Shown: positions 32,381-33,236 of the stretch, in pieces
How the letters are laid out: each line of letters opens with the position of its first letter
Numbering within the stretch: position 1 is the stretch's first letter
Assembly: GCA_038330145.1 (NCBI GenBank)
Contig: JBBQNR010000029.1
Location: 1-33,236 of the forward strand
Length of the DNA: 33,236 bases
Direction of reading: 5' to 3'
Source of the DNA: JBBQNR01 sp038330145
GTDB taxonomy: Bacteria; Actinomycetota; Thermoleophilia; Solirubrobacterales; JBBDJG01
Notes under the pieces: model-generated
The model's database searches: none
The model's input: only the letters and a program-made list of their open reading frames with translations
Told to the model about the DNA's origin: nothing
Translations under genes and position numbers: made by a program

Positions 32381-33236
32381 GTGAGCAAGAAGAAGGTTCT
32401 CTACATACTGCACAACCATCCGAGCATCCGGCCCGGCGGATCGGAGTCCTATGCGCTGGAGCTTTACGAGGCGATGCGCGGATCCGAGGACTTCGAGCCG
32501 GTTCTGATGGCGAGGCTGGGGAACGATGTCGCCGCGCCGCGGACCGCTCATGCCGGGTCACCCTTCAGCCGCATCAACGAGGACGAGAACCAGCACTTCT
32601 TCTTCACCGAGGAGGGGCACTTCGACTTCTTCTTCATGACCCTGCGCGAGAAGTCGCAGTACACGAACCACTTTGCCGAGTTCCTGCGTGCGGAGCGGCC
32701 CGACGTGGTCCACTTCCAGCACACGTTCTTCATGGGCATAGACCTCGTCTCGCTGACGCGACGGGTGTTGCCCGACGTGCCGATCGTCTACACGCTGCAC
32801 GAGTACCTCCCGATCTGCCACCGCCAGGGCCAGCTCCAGCGTTCCAGCGGCGAGCTCTGCCTGGGGTGGTCGCCGCGGCGCTGCAACGAGTGCTTCCCCG
32901 AGATACCGCCGCAGCAGTTCTTCCTGCGCGAGCGCTTCGCAAAGGCGCACCTCGCGCACGTCGACATGTTCCTGGCACCGAGCCACTTCCTGCTCGAGCG
33001 CTATGTCGATTGGGGGATAACCCGAGACCGCATCCGCTTCGAGGACTACGGACGCTGGCCAGAGCCCAGGGTGCCCACCCCCACGGAGGACAGGCCGCAC
33101 AACCGGCTCGCCTTCTTTGGCCAGGCCAATCCCTACAAGGGCCTTCAGGTGCTGCTGGGCGCCATGAGCCGGCTGCACGGGCCCCGGCCCGACATCCAGC
33201 TGACATTGCATGCCGCCAACCTCGAGCTTCAACACG
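32381..33236 (+). CDS. GT4 glycosyltransferase with four-cysteine segment (partial, runs off the window)
   Basis: From GTG 32381 a frame stays open to the window end (285 codons). It begins VSKKKVLYILHNHPSIRPGG and matches the minus-strand GT4s throughout: PDVVHFQH, YTLHEYLPICHRQGQ, LCLGWSPRRCNECFP, YVDWGI, FFGQANPYKG and HAANLE near the end. CNEC replaces CHEC; the four cysteines remain. The donor-site E-x7-E lies beyond the edge. The GTG is chosen by alignment to paralogues; AGAGAGG lies 13 nt upstream, rather far for a ribosome site. It is the sixth member of the family in the window and the only one on the plus strand, divergent from module A. The minus-strand frame over this region is its shadow. 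Confidence 0.88.
   Translation, partial: MSKKKVLYILHNHPSIRPGGSESYALELYEAMRGSEDFEPVLMARLGNDVAAPRTAHAGSPFSRINEDENQHFFFTEEGHFDFFFMTLREKSQYTNHFAEFLRAERPDVVHFQHTFFMGIDLVSLTRRVLPDVPIVYTLHEYLPICHRQGQLQRSSGELCLGWSPRRCNECFPEIPPQQFFLRERFAKAHLAHVDMFLAPSHFLLERYVDWGITRDRIRFEDYGRWPEPRVPTPTEDRPHNRLAFFGQANPYKGLQVLLGAMSRLHGPRPDIQLTLHAANLELQH

Noticed and set aside
32558..33235. 225-codon minus-strand open frame at the window end
   Set aside because: It is antisense to the partial plus-strand GT4, which matches its paralogues motif by motif.
1..33236. tRNA, rRNA, CRISPR arrays, insertion sequences, attachment sites
   Set aside because: No cloverleaf, regularly spaced repeats, transposase-like protein or terminal inverted repeats were seen; apart from the 35-bp tandem unit, the repeats noticed are diverged paralogous genes.

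Overview
The window is high-GC DNA packed almost entirely with genes on the minus strand. It reads as one glycan-assembly locus of an actinobacterium. GC-rich codon use, frequent GTG and TTG starts, and the mix of families (large two-domain GT2 enzymes, DUF23/GT92 enzymes, PAPS-type sulfotransferases, a Lys/Arg-rich beta tail on the flanking protein) suggest the class Thermoleophilia (Solirubrobacterales-like). The taxonomic call is inference. I count 29 minus-strand loci (28 intact genes and one broken gene), a partial plus-strand gene at each edge, and no RNA genes, CRISPR arrays or insertion sequences.

Layout in transcription order (high to low coordinates). From 32247 to 17055 a gene module occurs three times in tandem: a hypothetical protein built of two related halves ('twin-repeat' protein), then GT4 glycosyltransferases, then a roughly 610-630 aa GT2 glycosyltransferase with N-terminal beta domains. 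Copy A is 26831-32247, copy B is 21271-26721, and copy C is 17055-21139 and has one GT4 instead of two. Gene junctions are conserved between copies: 17-nt overlaps after the twin-repeat gene and 8-nt overlaps elsewhere. Each copy starts after a 109-133 nt gap, and the gaps share a promoter-like motif. From 17053 to 8838 come three large sulfotransferases carrying what looks like the same beta domain as the GT2s, a small divergent sulfotransferase-like protein, two methyltransferases, two GT-B glycosyltransferases and a collapsed methyltransferase-like pseudogene (8553-8838). From 8530 to 5085 there are four tandem GT92/DUF23 glycosyltransferases. From 5074 to 189 there are two more GT-B glycosyltransferases flanking a sulfotransferase, an APH-like kinase and a ChbG/YdjC-like carbohydrate deacetylase.

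Together these are 17 glycosyltransferases (counting the plus-strand one), five sulfotransferase-like proteins, two methyltransferases, one deacetylase and one small-molecule kinase. That set suits a long, heterogeneous, sulfated and methylated surface glycan. I recognise no flippase, polymerase, ABC exporter, PAPS-forming enzyme or membrane protein here, so export and sulfate activation must be encoded elsewhere.

The least described parts are the twin-repeat family, the module triplication with its preserved overlaps, the shared beta domain, and a four-cysteine pattern common to all six GT4 enzymes.
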